In this document: positions 1 through 12,435 of the stretch, piece by piece
How positions within the stretch are numbered: the first letter of the stretch is position 1
How the letters are laid out: each line of letters begins with the position of its first letter
Source: Manduca sexta
Lineage: Eukaryota > Arthropoda > Insecta > Lepidoptera > Sphingidae
Assembly: GCF_014839805.1 (NCBI RefSeq)
Contig: NC_051119.1
Coordinates: forward strand, 3,093,245-3,157,244
Length of the DNA: 64,000 bases
Reading direction: 5' to 3'
The notes under the pieces: generated by a model
What the model was told of the DNA's origin: nothing
The model's database searches: none
What the model saw: only the letters and a program-made list of their open reading frames with translations
Translations under genes and position numbers: made by a program

Positions 1-56
1 ACTGTTTATACCATCAGGCGAATGGCAAGCTCGTCTCGTCATTCAAAGCAATAAAT
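1..56 (+). repeat. Interspersed repeat family B, 3' end (cut by window edge)
   Basis: CATCAGGCGAATGGCAAGCT and CGTCATTCAAAGCAATAAA are the 3' end of a ~300-bp repeat found a dozen times here. The family looks like the tail of a LINE or a dependent element; its parent is not identified. Confidence 0.7.
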
Positions 57-90
57 ATTATATATATTATATAATAATGACCATAGTTCT

Positions 91-216
91 AGCTACAATT
101 TCGAGCTAATGCTGATCAGAAAAACTCAATATCACTGACCTGGGATTCGAACCCAGAACTTTCTGGCGCTTACTCACGTACCGCGCACGCAGTACACGTT
201 TCCAAAGCATTACAAT
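91..216 (-). mobile_element. tRNA-derived SINE, family D, partial
   Basis: The minus strand carries GGGTTCGAATCCC, a perfect B-box core, within the block shared with 3178-3420 and others. Only the tRNA-side half is clear. Confidence 0.6.
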
Positions 217-749
217 ATATGAGAGTAATTTTCATTTAATTTCCTCATATCATAACCTAGAATTAATGTAAAAACGCTTAGTACAAGGAATGTAAAGGAT
301 AAGTAACCATTCGCTCTAGATCAATAGAAATTATTGTAAATATCATCTCGTATGCAAATCTCAAGTTCCGGAACTCATCTAAGTTGACACTTTGCAAACG
401 GAACTTTAATTGCAAATCTTTGTCTAAGACAGTCTAGGCGAAGAGCTCAGGTTGTGTATACATAGGGAATGAAATTTAAGTGCATAGAACGAGAGTGTTA
501 CAACGCAGCCAACGTAAAAATGCGTTGATATTGCTAGTCCAATATAAACTTTAAGGCATAGCTGACGCTGACGCTGTTGATTTTGAAAGTTACTGCAGCA
601 TTTTCAACTATCAGTTTCATAATAATATATGTGATGACGTCCGCGCGTCACTTAATAATTAGGGAAGGTTAGGGAAGTTTTTGGGTTACAAACATCTTTA
701 CAATGCAAAAACACGCAAGCCGTCATCTTATCTCTGCGGAAGACTGTGG

Positions 750-1000
750 TACTTTTTTTTGCTTTAAATGACGAGACGAGCTTGCCGTTCACCTGATGGT
801 AAGCGACACGACCATAAACAGAAACACCAACACCTTGAATTACAAAGTATTTGGTATTCCACTGCGCTCGCCATCCTGTGACATGTTAAGTCTTATTATG
901 TCTAGTACTTACACTGGCTACAATGTTCTTGAAACTGGAATACAATAGTGACTACACACTGCTGTCGTTCCAGCCAAATGTAGACTAATGTTTCAGTTCT
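750..1000 (-). repeat. Interspersed repeat family B
   Basis: AATGACGAGACGAGCTTGCC, TTCCACTGCGCTCGCCATCC and GACTACACACTGCTG in reverse orientation. The far end is truncated. Confidence 0.75.
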
Positions 1001-1025
1001 ACCATTTCCAACTTTATATAATATC

Positions 1026-1350
1026 AATAATATCAGCCCTGTATTATATACTGTCCCACTGTTGGGTACGTGCCTCCTCTACTACTGAAAGAGATTAGGC
1101 CTTAGTCCACCACGCTGGCCTAGTGCGGATTGTTAGACTTCACACACCCTTGAAAATTCCTAAACAGAATTTCTCAGGTATGCAGGTTTCCTCACGATGT
1201 ATTCCTACACCGTTAAAGCAAGCGATAATTCACAAAGAATACACACATAACTTTTTTTTAGAATAGTCAGAGGTGTGTGCCCTTAAGATTTGAATCTGCG
1301 GACAGTCGTCTCAGCAGTCCGTTCCACAACCAACTAGGCTATCGCCGCTT
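1026..1350 (-). mobile_element. tRNA-derived SINE, family A
   Basis: Read on the minus strand it begins AAGCGGCGATAGCCTAGTTG (tRNA-like A box), has a tRNA-like B box (AGATTTGAATCTG region, degraded) and ends CAGGGCTGATATTATTG. This is the full-length form of the most frequent SINE of the window. Confidence 0.8.
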
Positions 1351-1671
1351 GATAACCGCTTCCAACTTTAACCTTTACAAAACATGAAAGTGAATAACAG
1401 GATTCGAAACCGTTTACCCCCGTCATACAAAGCGCTGTCCTTCACATACTTCAAATAAATCCTTACACGGGAGATCCCACTGATCCCTGTGAAATGGGCA
1501 CGCTCGCCCCTTAGCTAGGAACCCCATACTTCTGAGGAACTAGAAAATGTAGGCAATGTCTCCAAACATAAATAATTTCATGTTGTGCTACTACTAATCT
1601 ATGTTTCTTATTATATAATGCTGGAGAATTTGTTTATTTTAATCTACTAACATTAATAATTTCATTATCTA

Positions 1672-1790
1672 TACTTCTTATTGTATAAAGCTGAAGAGTT
1701 TGTTTGTTTGAACGTGCTAATTTCAGAAACTACTGATTCGATTTGAAAAATTGCCAGTAGCGTAGTGTTGGATAGTCTAATTCTTCTTAG
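1672..1790 (+). mobile_element. 5' fragment of a Helitron-like element
   Basis: Starts TCTATACTTCTTATTG, continues AAGCTGAAGAGTTTGTTTG and GTTGGATAGTC, matching the first ~115 bases of the element at 3573. The 3' hairpin end is missing. Confidence 0.65.
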
Positions 1791-2313
1791 GAGTTGAGGA
1801 AGCCCGTTTTCAACAATGGGATATAATACAGGACTGATATTATTAAAAACATAAAACCATGAAAAGATAATGGAGTTAAAAATGATAAGCCGACAACAAA
1901 TACTTTATAAATGCTAAGCCATTAACATACTTGGGCTAAATTGAAATAAGATTTTTATTTTACGGGTTCGTCTAACATTATATCTGCATTAGGCATTCTT
2001 TGGTCTTATAGCTTTTTTATGATCCTAAAAACATATTTTTTATAAAACTTTTTTATGATCCTAATATATTTTTTTTTATGAGTAATATATTGAGACTATC
2101 CCATGAACTACATAAATCAGAGTACCCCTACTAAAGGCTTGCGCAAGAAACTTTTCCCACGTTGCAAAAAACTTACGTAATACGTGCCCGGTATCTATTT
2201 TTTATACCGAACGAGCAATTTTTTTATAGTCAAGGGCTGACGAGCTAATACCATCCTGATGGTAGTCACAGTCCAAGGCAGTGGTGAAGCGTCCACACAA
2301 CTTGATATTTTCG

Positions 2314-2641
2314 GAATAATAATAATATCAGCCCTGTATTATATACTTGCCCACTGCTGAGCTCGGGCCTTCTCTACTACTGAGAGGGATTAGGCCCTAG
2401 TCCACCACGCTGGCCTAGTGCGGATTGGTAGACTTCACACACCTTCGAAATTCATATAGAGAACTTCTGAGATATGCAGGTTTCCTCACGATGTTTTCCT
2501 TCACCGTTAATGCGACCGATAAATTCACAAAGAATACACACATGATTTTTAGAAAAGTTAGATGTGTGTGCCCTTGGGATTTGAACCTGCCGACATTCGT
2601 CTTGGCAGTCCGTTCCACACCCAACTAGGCTATCGCCGCTT
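2314..2641 (-). mobile_element. tRNA-derived SINE, family A, full length
   Basis: The minus strand has A box TAGCCTAGTTGGG and B box GGTTCAAATCC, ending in an (ATT)n tail. Two opposing short open frames here are chance products of the SINE. Confidence 0.85.
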
Positions 2642-2756
2642 CATTACGTTATTGGTATTAAAGAAATTGAGGTGAGAAACATACAAGATATTTTTTAAAA
2701 ATTCAAACCGTGTGTTCCTGAGACTAGCGCTTCAAAACAAACAAACTCTTCAGGTT

Positions 2757-2905
2757 TATCTAGCCTATGCTATTATAATAAAGCTGAGTTTGTTTTGGTT
2801 GGAATTGAAAAATTCTCTAAATGTTGGATAGCCTATTTATCGACAAATATTATAGGCTATATACTATCACGCCATGACCAATAAAAATGAAGCATCTAAC
2901 AATAT
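2757..2905 (+). mobile_element. Diverged 5' Helitron-like fragment
   Basis: TATTATAATAAAGCTGAG, GTTGGATAGCC, TATAGGCTATATACTATCAC and CCATGACCAATA match the 5' unit of the 3573 element at reduced identity. Confidence 0.55.
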
Positions 2906-3177
2906 TGACCATTTTGCCCGTTTACCGAAATTCTATAAAAACACACCGTCTAGCGTCTTACCGAAGTCCGATAAGAATCAATAGCAGAGTAGATCAAGTC
3001 TTCAATAATTAAAATCTCGCAAATGAAATATCTATTCGATCTGTATTCAAGATGGCTGACCGTTTATTAATAAAGGCACGGAATGGGATAAAATTTATGC
3101 CACCACTAATCTATTGGATATGGATAAGGCACAGTATAAAATAGGACAGTAATACAAGTCTGTACCAAAGACACACA

Positions 3178-3420
3178 TGGAACATCACGCTTTTATCCCC
3201 GAAGGAGTATGCAGAGGCGCAACCAGGACACCCACTTTTCGCCAAGTGCGTTCCGTCTCATGACGTAATAAGGGGCGAGCCTATCGTCATATCGAGCACA
3301 AATTCCAGACTTCGGGCTGATTGAGCAGAAAATCCGAAATATCATTTTGTCCGACCCAGGATTCGAACCCAGGACCTCTGAGTGCTGTCATACCGTACAT
3401 GCAGTATAAATAGGCTACCA
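3178..3420 (-). mobile_element. tRNA-derived SINE, family D
   Basis: Shares TTCCGTCTCATGACGT, GGGGCGAGCCTATCG, CACAAATTCCAGAC and GGATTCGAACCCAGGACCTC with copies at 18105, 24172 and 59800. Confidence 0.72.
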
Positions 3421-3572
3421 AAGACACAACAGTATAAAACCGAATGACGAAACAAGCCGCTTGTTGCTGTAATCAACATCGCCCATAAATACACCCGTAT
3501 TTTAATTTAAAAGCACTGCATGGCATTACACTGCAATTGTCAGCGTTAGGCATTAGATGTTAAGTCTCATAA

Positions 3573-4577
3573 TCTATACTATTATATAAAGCTGAAGAGT
3601 TTGTTTGTTTGTTTGTTTGTTTGAACGCGCTAATCTCAGGAACTACCGGTCCAAACTGAAAAAATATTTTTGCGTTGGATAGCCCTTTGTTCGTGGAGTG
3701 CTATAGGCTATATATCATCACGCTATACCCAATAGGAGCGGAGCAGTAATGGCTAATCTCAGGAACTACCGGTCCAAACTGAAAAAATCTTTCTGCGTTG
3801 GATAGCCCTTTGTTCGTGGAGTGCTATAGGCTATATATCATCACGCTATACCCAATAGGAGCGGAGCAGTAATGGCTAATCTCAGGAACTACCGGTCCAA
3901 ACTGAAAAAATCTTTTTGCGTTAGATAGCCCTTTGTTCGTGGAGTGCTATAGGCTATATATCATCACGCTATACCCAATAGGAGCGGAGCAGTAAAGACT
4001 AATTTCAGGAACTACCGGTCCAAACTGAAAAAATATTTCTGCGTTGGATAGCCCTTTGTTCGTGGAGTGCTATAGGCTATATATCATCACGCTATACCCA
4101 ATAGGAGCAGAGCAGTAATGGCTAATCTCAGGAATACCGATTCGAACTGAAAAAATCTTTTTGTGTTGAATAGCCCTTTGTTTGTGGAGTGCTCTAAGTT
4201 ATATATCATCACGCTATGACCAATAGGAACGGAGCAGTAATGAAACATGTTGCAAAACGGGAACAATTTATTAGTTTTGAGAGCTTCCGTTGCGTGCGCT
4301 GCGTAAACGGTTAAAGTTATGCAACAATGATGTATGACGGGATTGTTCCTCTTAAAAAGTTCTAAAAAATATATTATAAAACAAAGCCCCCCGCTGCATC
4401 TGTCTGCCTGAACGTGTTAAACTCAAAAACTACCCAACGTATTAAGATGAAATTTGGTATGGAGACAGTGTTAGACCCTGGGAAGAACATAGGCTCCCGG
4501 GAAACTACTACTTTTATAACGGAAAACTTTAGCCTGAAAAACTTTACAACGCGAGCGGAGCCGCGGGCAAAAGCTAG
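3573..4577 (+). mobile_element. Helitron-like non-autonomous element with internal tandem array
   Basis: Begins TCTATACTATTATATAAAGC after an A and ends with a GC-rich hairpin (GCGAGCGGAGCCGCGGGC) then AAAAGCTAG before a T. The 5' TC, 3' CTAG preceded by a hairpin, A/T target and lack of target duplication are Helitron features. No Rep/helicase frame is present. It shares both ends with the element at 58829-59354 but is twice as long because of a 123-bp tandem array. Confidence 0.82.
3631..4245 (+). repeat. Five tandem copies of a 123-bp unit inside the Helitron
   Basis: The marker TAATCTCAGG (or a one-base variant) recurs at 3631, 3754, 3877, 4000 and 4123, exactly 123 bases apart each time. 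The first four units are nearly identical and the fifth is more diverged (TTTGTGTTGAATAGCC, CTAAGTTATATATC). The sibling element at 58829 has a single unit. Confidence 0.95.
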
Positions 4578-4579
4578 TA

Positions 4580-6499
4580 CCTAATACGCTACAAAGACCT
4601 TCAAACCCTAATACAATAGTATTCGGTCAATACTTTTTTCCTGGATGTAAACCAATAAAAATTATAAATTTTCTTTTTGACATTCTATCAAAATGTGTGA
4701 CATTTATTATGTAGCTATATAATTTATTTTTCCTCATACATCGTCAATTTAAAAGCTACTATTATGCACAAACAAAAATATTATGACTCGCAGTGCTCAC
4801 GAACGTATGGGACTAGCAATTTCATAGTTTTCTTTGGCTTTGTTTGACAGCTAATTGAAGAGTGGTTTTAGAACGTTGACCAATCACAGCGCCCCGTTCT
4901 ACGCTGCCCGCTGAATACACGTATGCACTGAGATGCCTTGTCATTTATGTTGTGCTATGCATACGGACTGAACAACAGACTAGCATAGTTTTATTCTATA
5001 TTTAGCGTTTTTAATATTAAATTGTTAAACAATTAACTCAAAACTAAAATAGTATTTAGTACTTATAACAAAAACTTTACGTATTTACTGAAAGACAAAA
5101 TTTAATTAAATTAGTTAACAAATGAGCAAAAGAGCAAGAACATAAAAATATAGCTAGCGAAATGCAACGATTGTGAACGTCCAACCGATCCTAAGCAAAA
5201 TGCAAGCAAAAGTGTATCGCCGACGCCGTGGTCCGCTGGCCAGCCGGTTTAGTTTCGCGCCCTTTTTCTTTCTTCTTTTTTTTTCGCACGACAAGTCACC
5301 TAGCTCATTCTATACTTAATTAAGTATTCGGGAATATGGGATTAATATTCCCGACAACTCACTGGATGATACAGCAGATTTTTGCCATCATGTCTTAATC
5401 TCCTTTCAAAGGCAACTGGAGGTGTTTCAGGTGCATTCCTCATTTTGATAATTTCATTTAAAACCACATATAAAATTGAATAAAGTATTTGACTATGTTT
5501 AATTTTATGCATTTTTAATATGTAACAGTAATTACTACAAAAAAGAAATCCTTCTGTGAAAACAGCATTAAAATTCGATAAGAAATGAGGTAATAATTCA
5601 AATTTCAAATGTTGCTACGTGCAGGAGTGAGCGTGGAGTGGGGATATCGCTACATCTCTTTCTTTCGCACGCCTCGTAATGCCGATGACGTCACATGCAA
5701 GTATTTCTTTTCTTTTCTGTTTTTTGACACTCACCCCTACTATCAAATTTTAAAGCCTTATAACTTGTGGATTTGTCATCAGATTTCAATGATTTCTTCC
5801 AAGAATTTATACGAAGTAAATATTTTATATAACAAAAAAAAAGATCAAATACCCTATTATTTAGGTTGTAGTACTTTTTCCATTCATTTTGTTGTAATTA
5901 TATTATAAGCGAAACTGTGCCAAATTTTTATTTATTCGTTTTAATACATTACTGTTTACGCTTCAACTACGCGCGCTATATTAATTGTGAGAGCCTCGGG
6001 CTATTTGCAAAAGATACGTTAGCACTTTGCAGTTATTAACTTTGTATTTGATCTCGCTAGAATCCAGTACGAGGTCTTACTTATTCCATTAGGTCAAACT
6101 TTCCCAATATTCATGCAGTTTTAAAAATTTCTACTATGCTTTAAAAATGGAGATTATGAAAAAGAATTAACAATCAGATGTTTTTTTTAAATACTTTTGA
6201 AATTTAAATTCTATCGATTTTTCTTTGTGTTAATGCAAATGATTAGACGTCGCGCAAACATTGATAATTAGGTACAGAGAAACAACGGCTTCCTGATAGG
6301 GTACTTTTTAACCTCCAAAAAAGGAGGAGATTCTCAATTGAACGTGATTTTTCTTTTTTTATTTGCAAGAATGTACTTCCAATAATGAAAACAATGTTTC
6401 ATTTTGATGACGCACAGACTCCAAAATTGGTCATCATTATATGGGTAATATGAAATTACTTCTTGGTTTTTGAAAGGGAGTGAAAGAAAGATTTTTTTG
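4580..6499. other. Gene-free interval, no repeat recognised
   Basis: AT-rich. Short open frames near 5342-5908 overlap on opposite strands and show no family motif. 5200-5290 is GC-richer followed by a T/C run. I see no supported gene. Confidence 0.5.
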
Positions 6500-6530
6500 T
6501 TATATCTAGGGTATTGAGGGATTTTCTACG

Positions 6531-6899
6531 GTGGTATTTTCAGATAACATAGGGAAAGGTTTTGGTACATTGCTAAGTAACAGTCTCGAGCACTCTGTTA
6601 CTAATAACTGCCTGTCAGCAATGCACTATAAGGATATTGTTAAATGTTTAATAAGTAAAAAATATAGTTCTCAGTCTTGTATTGCTCTTTTAGTGGGCAA
6701 TAGTGAGAACTTATGTAAAAGGGATATTACAGAAAGCATTGCCTCTATGACCAAATTAAATTGTAAAAAAGTAATATTATGTGCATTTCCCTTTCTGGCC
6801 AATGTACCAGACAGGTTAAATAAGCACATTCACATGTTAAACAATCATATGCAATTTTTAGTAAGTCACTATAGTGATAAACTGTTATTTTTGACATAA
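6531..6899 (+). pseudogene. LINE ORF1 remnant
   Basis: A 122-codon open stretch just upstream of the endonuclease frame, truncated at its 5' side. It includes ALLVGNSENL, KKVILCAFPF and LNKHIHMLNNHM. The pattern of hydrophobic strands and the position before ORF2 suggest the esterase-like ORF1 region of some insect LINEs. No zinc knuckle is visible. The assignment rests mainly on position. Confidence 0.45.
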
Positions 6900-7095
6900 A
6901 TAAATTTACAGACAATTGTAGATTTTCATTGACTAGAGATACTATGTATCTGTCAAAATTAGTTAAAGTTAAGATTGCTACATTGTTAGCATTTAATATT
7001 AACTCAGTCATAAGTACTATGACGAAGTCCTCCATTACTACATGTTTTAGTAGTATTACTAATTAAAGTGTAGTAAATAATTTAAACAATTAGTT

Positions 7096-9962
7096 ATGAC
7101 AACAGAGAAAAGTGACTTAATATTAACTCATCAAAATATAAATCGTTTCTCTGGCAAAATACTTGACATAGAATTATTAGCAGAAAAATATAATATTGAT
7201 ATTTTATGTTTTACGGAGACATGGTTAAAAGCAGATAAAATGGCATTTAGTGTTAGTGGCTACAGAGTCGCCAGCTCGTTCTTTAGGATATCAGCAGAAG
7301 GTGGAGGCACCATGATCCTCATCAAGGATGGTGTCTCTCACAAGGATAGGCAGGATATTGTAAAACTTTCTGTAGAACGAGTGTGTGAGGTCGCGTGTGC
7401 AGAGACCAGTGGTTATATTATATTGTGTGTATATAGGCCTCCTTCATCAAATATATTGGCATTTATTTCTAAAATGGAGGATATTCTTAAAAACTTAAAA
7501 TGAATAATAACATTTTAGTCTGTGGGGACTTTAATATAGATTTGCTAGTGGATTCCACAGATAAAAGACTTTTTGAATTTACTTCAATCATTTAATCTAA
7601 ACTGTCAATTTCTCGAGCCGACTAGATTAACTACAACTTCAGCTACCTGTATTGATAATGTTATTTCAAATTTTAAAATTAACTCTAAAGAATTATTAGC
7701 TGGCGTTCGCTCAGACCACACATGTCAAATGGTCAAACTGAATTGTGAAAGCAATAGAAGTAAGAACATAGTACAATTTAGACCCCTAACCCAATATAAT
7801 CTACAGGAATTTAGTGCTAGGCTTAAATTGGTGTTGCCTATGCTGACTTGCGGTTCAGACAACCCAAATAATATGTTTAAAACATTATTAAATGGTATTA
7901 CAAACATATTTAATAAAACATGTAGTGTAAAAATCAGTGCCACTAAAAATAAAATATCATTCAGTGCTTGGGCAACAAACGGTATTAGACGTAGTAGAGA
8001 TGTTCTCTATGAATTATATGACAGAAGGTCCTTTACACCCAATGTCGAATTTAATAATTATGTGAGAACATACTCTCAAATTTTTAAACGTGTATGTAGG
8101 TATGCTAAAGCTGCTTATATCAGTAGTCATATTAAAAACTCAGATAATAGGATTAAAACTACTTGGAAAATTATTAATACTGAAACTGGCAAAAATAAAA
8201 CTAATGACAAGATTTTATTGAACATTAATGACGAGCTAGTTTCAGATAAATATAGAATAGCTAATTACTTTGAATTTTTTTTTACTAACATACCTTTTGA
8301 AACGACAAAATGTCTGCCATCCTCACCAGGGGCAGCTGAGTCGTTCTTAAAACAAAATGTTGATCTGTCGATTCCAAATTTCGAATTTGAGTTTGTCACG
8401 CACTCTGATATAATAAAAGTATTTAAGAGCTTAAACATAAAAAAGCACTGAAGACCTATGGGGTTTATCTGTTAAAGCGTTGCAGTCAGTAATAGACAAC
8501 ATTGCCCCAATTCTTGCGGAAATCTTTAACTGCTGCGTCAGAGACGGCATATTTCCTGATCTTATGAAGGTTAGTAAAGTAGTACCAATTTTTAAGCAGG
8601 TTGTTCTAACACCCCCTCTAATTTCAGACCTATTTCTATTTTACCAGCCTTAAGTAAGGTATTTGAAAAACTAATGCTTAACCAAATGCTGGTGTTTTTT
8701 TAATAAAAATGGGATCTTACATAATAGAGAATTCGGCTTTACAAAAGGCAGATCCACGCAAGATGCTGGACGTGCTTTAGTCAAAGCTGTGTTAGATGCT
8801 TGGGAGGGATCCCAGGATGCACTGGGGGTCTTTTGTGATCTTTCCAAGGCATTCGATTGCGTCGATCACAAAACCCTCATTTTAAAGCTTCATTATTATG
8901 GTATTAGAGGAATTGGACTTAAACTAATATCTTCATATTTATCAGGTCGAAATCAAAAGTATTTATCGACAACGTCTCCTCTGCCGGGTCCGCAGTTAGA
9001 ATTGGGGTTCCCCAGGGTTCCATATTGGGTCCATTCCTATTCTTAGTTTACATAAATGACCTGCCTTACATGGTTGATAATATGGCAGATGTAGTATTGT
9101 TCGCTGACGACACTTCGATTATTTTTAAGTTAAATAGAAGGGATGAGAATCTCGGTGAGCCACATAAAGTACTTAGTTTGATTTCTGACTGGTTCTCTTC
9201 TAATAATTTACTTTTAAATGCCGCAAAAACGAAATGTGTCAGATTTTCGTTACTGAATAAAAAAAAAGGAACTAAATATTGATTTAGATGGGGATAAATT
9301 AGAATTAGTTCCCTCAACGGTCTTCCTCGGGGTTTCAATCGATAGTAAATTGCATATGGGGCCCCCATATTCAAAAAATTTCTAGTAAACTGAGCTCTGC
9401 CGTTTTTGCTATTAGGAAGATTAGACAATTAACTGACGTGGCTACGGCAAGGCTAGTGTATTTTGCATACTTCCACAGCATTATGTCCTATTGTATTCTT
9501 CTGTGGGGCTCTGCTGCAGATCTGCAGACCATTTTTATCTTGCAGAAACGAGCGATTAGAGCTATTTACAACCTTCGCTCTCATGATTCCCTTAGGCAAA
9601 TGTTTAAGGAGGTGAATATACTGACTTTGCCGGCCGAATATATTTTTCAGAATATAATGTACGTACGTAAAAACCTTAGTACTTTTATTAAAAACAGTGA
9701 CTTGCATAGTCTAAATACCAGAAATAAAAATAAATTGGTTGTCCCTAATCATAGGCTCTGTAAAACCAATAAATCTTTCTTAGTTAATAGCATTAAGTTC
9801 TATAATAAACTTCCCTTCGAAATTACCAATTTGACCGAACAAAAATTCAAGTGTTATGTTAAGCGTGAATTAATGTGTAAAGGATACTATACTGTATCTG
9901 ATTACCTTAATGATAAGACGGTTTGTAAAGTTTGTCCTGCACACAATGACCCACCATGTTAG
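7096..9962 (+). pseudogene. LINE ORF2 (endonuclease plus reverse transcriptase), frameshifted
   Basis: The endonuclease starts at 7096 with NIDILCFTETWL and CVYRPPSSN; GDFNID follows near 7535 in a shifted frame, and RSDH near 7708 in another. Reverse transcriptase landmarks are FCDLSKAFDCVDHK (about 8831), GVPQGSILGP (about 9004, in a different frame from the preceding stretch) and FADD (9100-9111). A carboxyl region runs 9438-9962 and ends at TAG. Frame breaks occur near 7500, 7570, 8450, between about 8700 and 8790, near 8990 and near 9280-9430. Domains, order and motifs are those of jockey-type LINEs. The protein cannot be made as it stands. Confidence 0.88.
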
Positions 9963-11067
9963 CACACATTAGTAATTAATTAACTGCCTAAAATGTCTTT
10001 GTTACATGTCTCACATGCTTTTTTTTTTATAATAATGACATTTCTATAGTTCTAATTTGACATAATCATATCATATCTTAATGAAATGTAATTTTTGAAA
10101 GACGACCACCCGATCATGTTGTGTTTGCCTGTTCAATATCACAATTTTTTTCTTTTCTCATGATTGAAAACTATGATTGTAAATGTAGGCGAATGCACGC
10201 TGTACGCCGTTATTTAAGTATGAATCTATGTTCTCTTTTATTTGCTATCGCTAATTTTATTTTATGCCGCTCCAGGTTTAGTCGATTGGATTTCATCTTA
10301 TCCCATGTTAACGGTGATGTGCGTGCATTAGCTTATATAACTATTGTGACTATGTACAAGAGAGACTTTGAAAAAAATACAAAAGAAGTACTGAACAATT
10401 GATGACAAAAAGAAAGCCCGGAGTTTCTTTCTGCCTTTCTTCTTCGGGTAGTCATCACTTAGGTAGCTAGTGAAAGGCTGGTAGGTTAGCTAGGTTAGGG
10501 CTCATGTCCTCGCCGGTGAGGATCGCGACGCGTTACCCTTCTATTTCCCCCTACTTGCCAGCCCGAGCTGGTTACTTCGGTTTGTACCTAGTCTTTTGTA
10601 TAAACTTTATCCCTAATTTAAAATCTCCATAGTTATATAAGTGATTTTAATAGTTGTTTAGAAATAATAATTATTCTTATTCTTTGTTTTGACGTATCAT
10701 AAGTGCAACTTTGTTCGCCTACGTGATAAATAAAGTATTTTATTTTTATTTTATTTTATTGAAAAATACCCTTATTTTCTAATTACGCTTTTTCTTGAAA
10801 CGCTACATTGTATGTATTATCTTTGTCTTATTTTGTCCAGGTACCTCTTATAATAAATTCTAGAACCTAATGTTGGGAAACACTGTATTAAATAATGCCT
10901 GGCATTTTTTTACAATATCTCTTTGTATATTTAAAATAAAACATAAAAGGTATATATTTATCTGTATATATTAAATACGAATTATTTGAAGTTTGTTTAG
11001 TAATTTAAGCACGAGTAGAGAAATAAATATGCCTGACCAGGAAAATAAAAAACCTAACTATGTTCTG

Positions 11068-11245
11068 ATGATGATTACCCCTTAGCAGTCGCCACAATTA
11101 TGCCGGTTGGAAACGGATATAAACAGGCTGATACTGGAACGCCATATACGTGGGCCGCTATGGTGGGTTTTAATACCTTGTGTACGGCGGTCGCTATCCG
11201 GGCCGATATAAAATATATAAATAAAATATATACTACCACCAGCAA
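11068..11245 (+). repeat. Interspersed repeat family C
   Basis: GATGATTACCCCTTAGCAGT, CAATTATGCCGG and CGATATAAAATATATAAATA. Four other copies in the window (13478, 16732, 23192, 25066) share the order. Parent element unknown. Confidence 0.7.
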
Positions 11246-11256
11246 AGAAATAAGAT

Positions 11257-11593
11257 AATAATAATAAATAATAATATCAGCCCTATATTATATACTTGCC
11301 CACTGCTGAGCACGGGCCTCCTCTACTACTGAGAGGGATTAGGCCTTAGTCCACCACGCTGGCCTAGTGCGGATTGGTAGACTTCACACACCTTCGAAAT
11401 TCCTATAGAGAACTTCTCAAATGTGCAGGTTTCCTCACGATGTTTTCCTTCACCGTTAAAGCGAACGATAAATTCACAAAGAATACACACATGATTTTTT
11501 TTTAGAAAAGTCAGAGGTGTGTGCCCTTAGGATTTGAACCTGCGGACATTCGTCTGTCACTCCGTTCCACACCCAACTAGGCTATCGCCGCTC
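11257..11593 (-). mobile_element. tRNA-derived SINE, family A, with 14-bp target duplication
   Basis: CAAAGAAATAAGAT occurs at 11243-11256 and again at 11594-11607, exactly flanking the SINE. This fixes both ends of the family and shows a recent L1/jockey-style insertion. Confidence 0.92.
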
Positions 11594-12243
11594 CAAAGAA
11601 ATAAGATGCAATATGGTTATTCGTAATTGTATAAAAAGTTTAAAAACAAAGGCTTTATAATAATTATAAATACTATTACAATTTGTTTGGAGTTTTCGCA
11701 TTATATTTACTAAATCAAGAACCTGTTTCATGCCCGGCCAAATAAAATTTTAATTAACTGTAACGCGATAGTAAACGTTTTTAACACGTACTAAAAGCAA
11801 TGTAATGTGTTCTTAAACGATATCCCGGCAGTCACGTGTCCGGTTAACGTATTTAATGTCAGTGAAACACTGTATACATATTTATGAGAAGTGATTTATG
11901 TAAGCCACGTAAAATGTTTTAAAATATGTAAGTTAGTGAGGAGAGAAGCGGATCGCTCGTAAAGTAGATCTTTTTCATAATTCATAACGAGTAGCAACAT
12001 CTCCAAGGCAATTCTTGTGTACTCGGTCTCCACACTGAATGCACACCCAAGCACGGGGGCACATTTGCCGCGGCCCTAGACACACAGTTAAGTATGTATA
12101 TCTCATAATTGCCAATACACATTAAGGCATATAAGGGCTCTCGAATTTCTTGGCCTCCCCTCCTCTCATCTTAAGAGGTTTCCTTCCCCCACACTTCCTT
12201 CCCAACTATCCCCTCCCAACTTTCCACCACGGCCTGGCAGTCG

Positions 12244-12435
12244 CTAAGCCGGGGGATTCCGGTAACCCATTCGCAGATTTACCCCGGTTTTGACAACGAG
12301 GTCCGCAACCCAGAAAAAAATCATTTCGGATTCATTTGCTGTTAGAATAGTAGTATCATCGGTATAGCGCGTGTTGGTAATTTTCACGCCACCAACTATA
12401 ATGCCTTCCTCCCAATTCTCACAAGGAAGTCTCAT
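12244..12435 (-). pseudogene. Reverse transcriptase fragment of an RTE-like LINE
   Basis: A 63-codon minus-strand stretch includes GGVKITNTRYTDDTTILT, which fits the reverse transcriptase block A/YADD region, with Thr in place of Ala (YTDD). Both sides are non-coding. RTE-like is the best guess from the INNLRYADDT-type context. Confidence 0.62.

Larger units (their letters stand above)
6500..10770 (+). mobile_element. Decayed jockey-superfamily non-LTR retrotransposon (LINE)
   Basis: About 4.2 kb with, in order, an ORF1-like remnant, an apurinic endonuclease, a reverse transcriptase with FADD, a carboxyl region, a 3' UTR and an AT-rich tail (ATAAATAAAG then T-rich repeats near 10730-10760). 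Several frameshifts break the main reading frame, so the copy is dead. The 5' boundary is uncertain, and I found no target duplication. The last ~670 bases recur in reverse orientation at about 57563-58257, which fixes the 3' end. Confidence 0.85.

Noticed and set aside
2415..2628. Paired open frames on both strands
   Set aside because: Both fall inside a tRNA-derived SINE; the same chance frames recur in other SINE copies (for example 39279 and 58720).
3631..4245. CRISPR-like regular repeats
   Set aside because: The 123-bp units are contiguous with no spacers and lie in a Helitron in a eukaryotic genome.
7725..7943. Minus-strand frame inside the LINE ORF2
   Set aside because: Antisense shadow of the endonuclease region.
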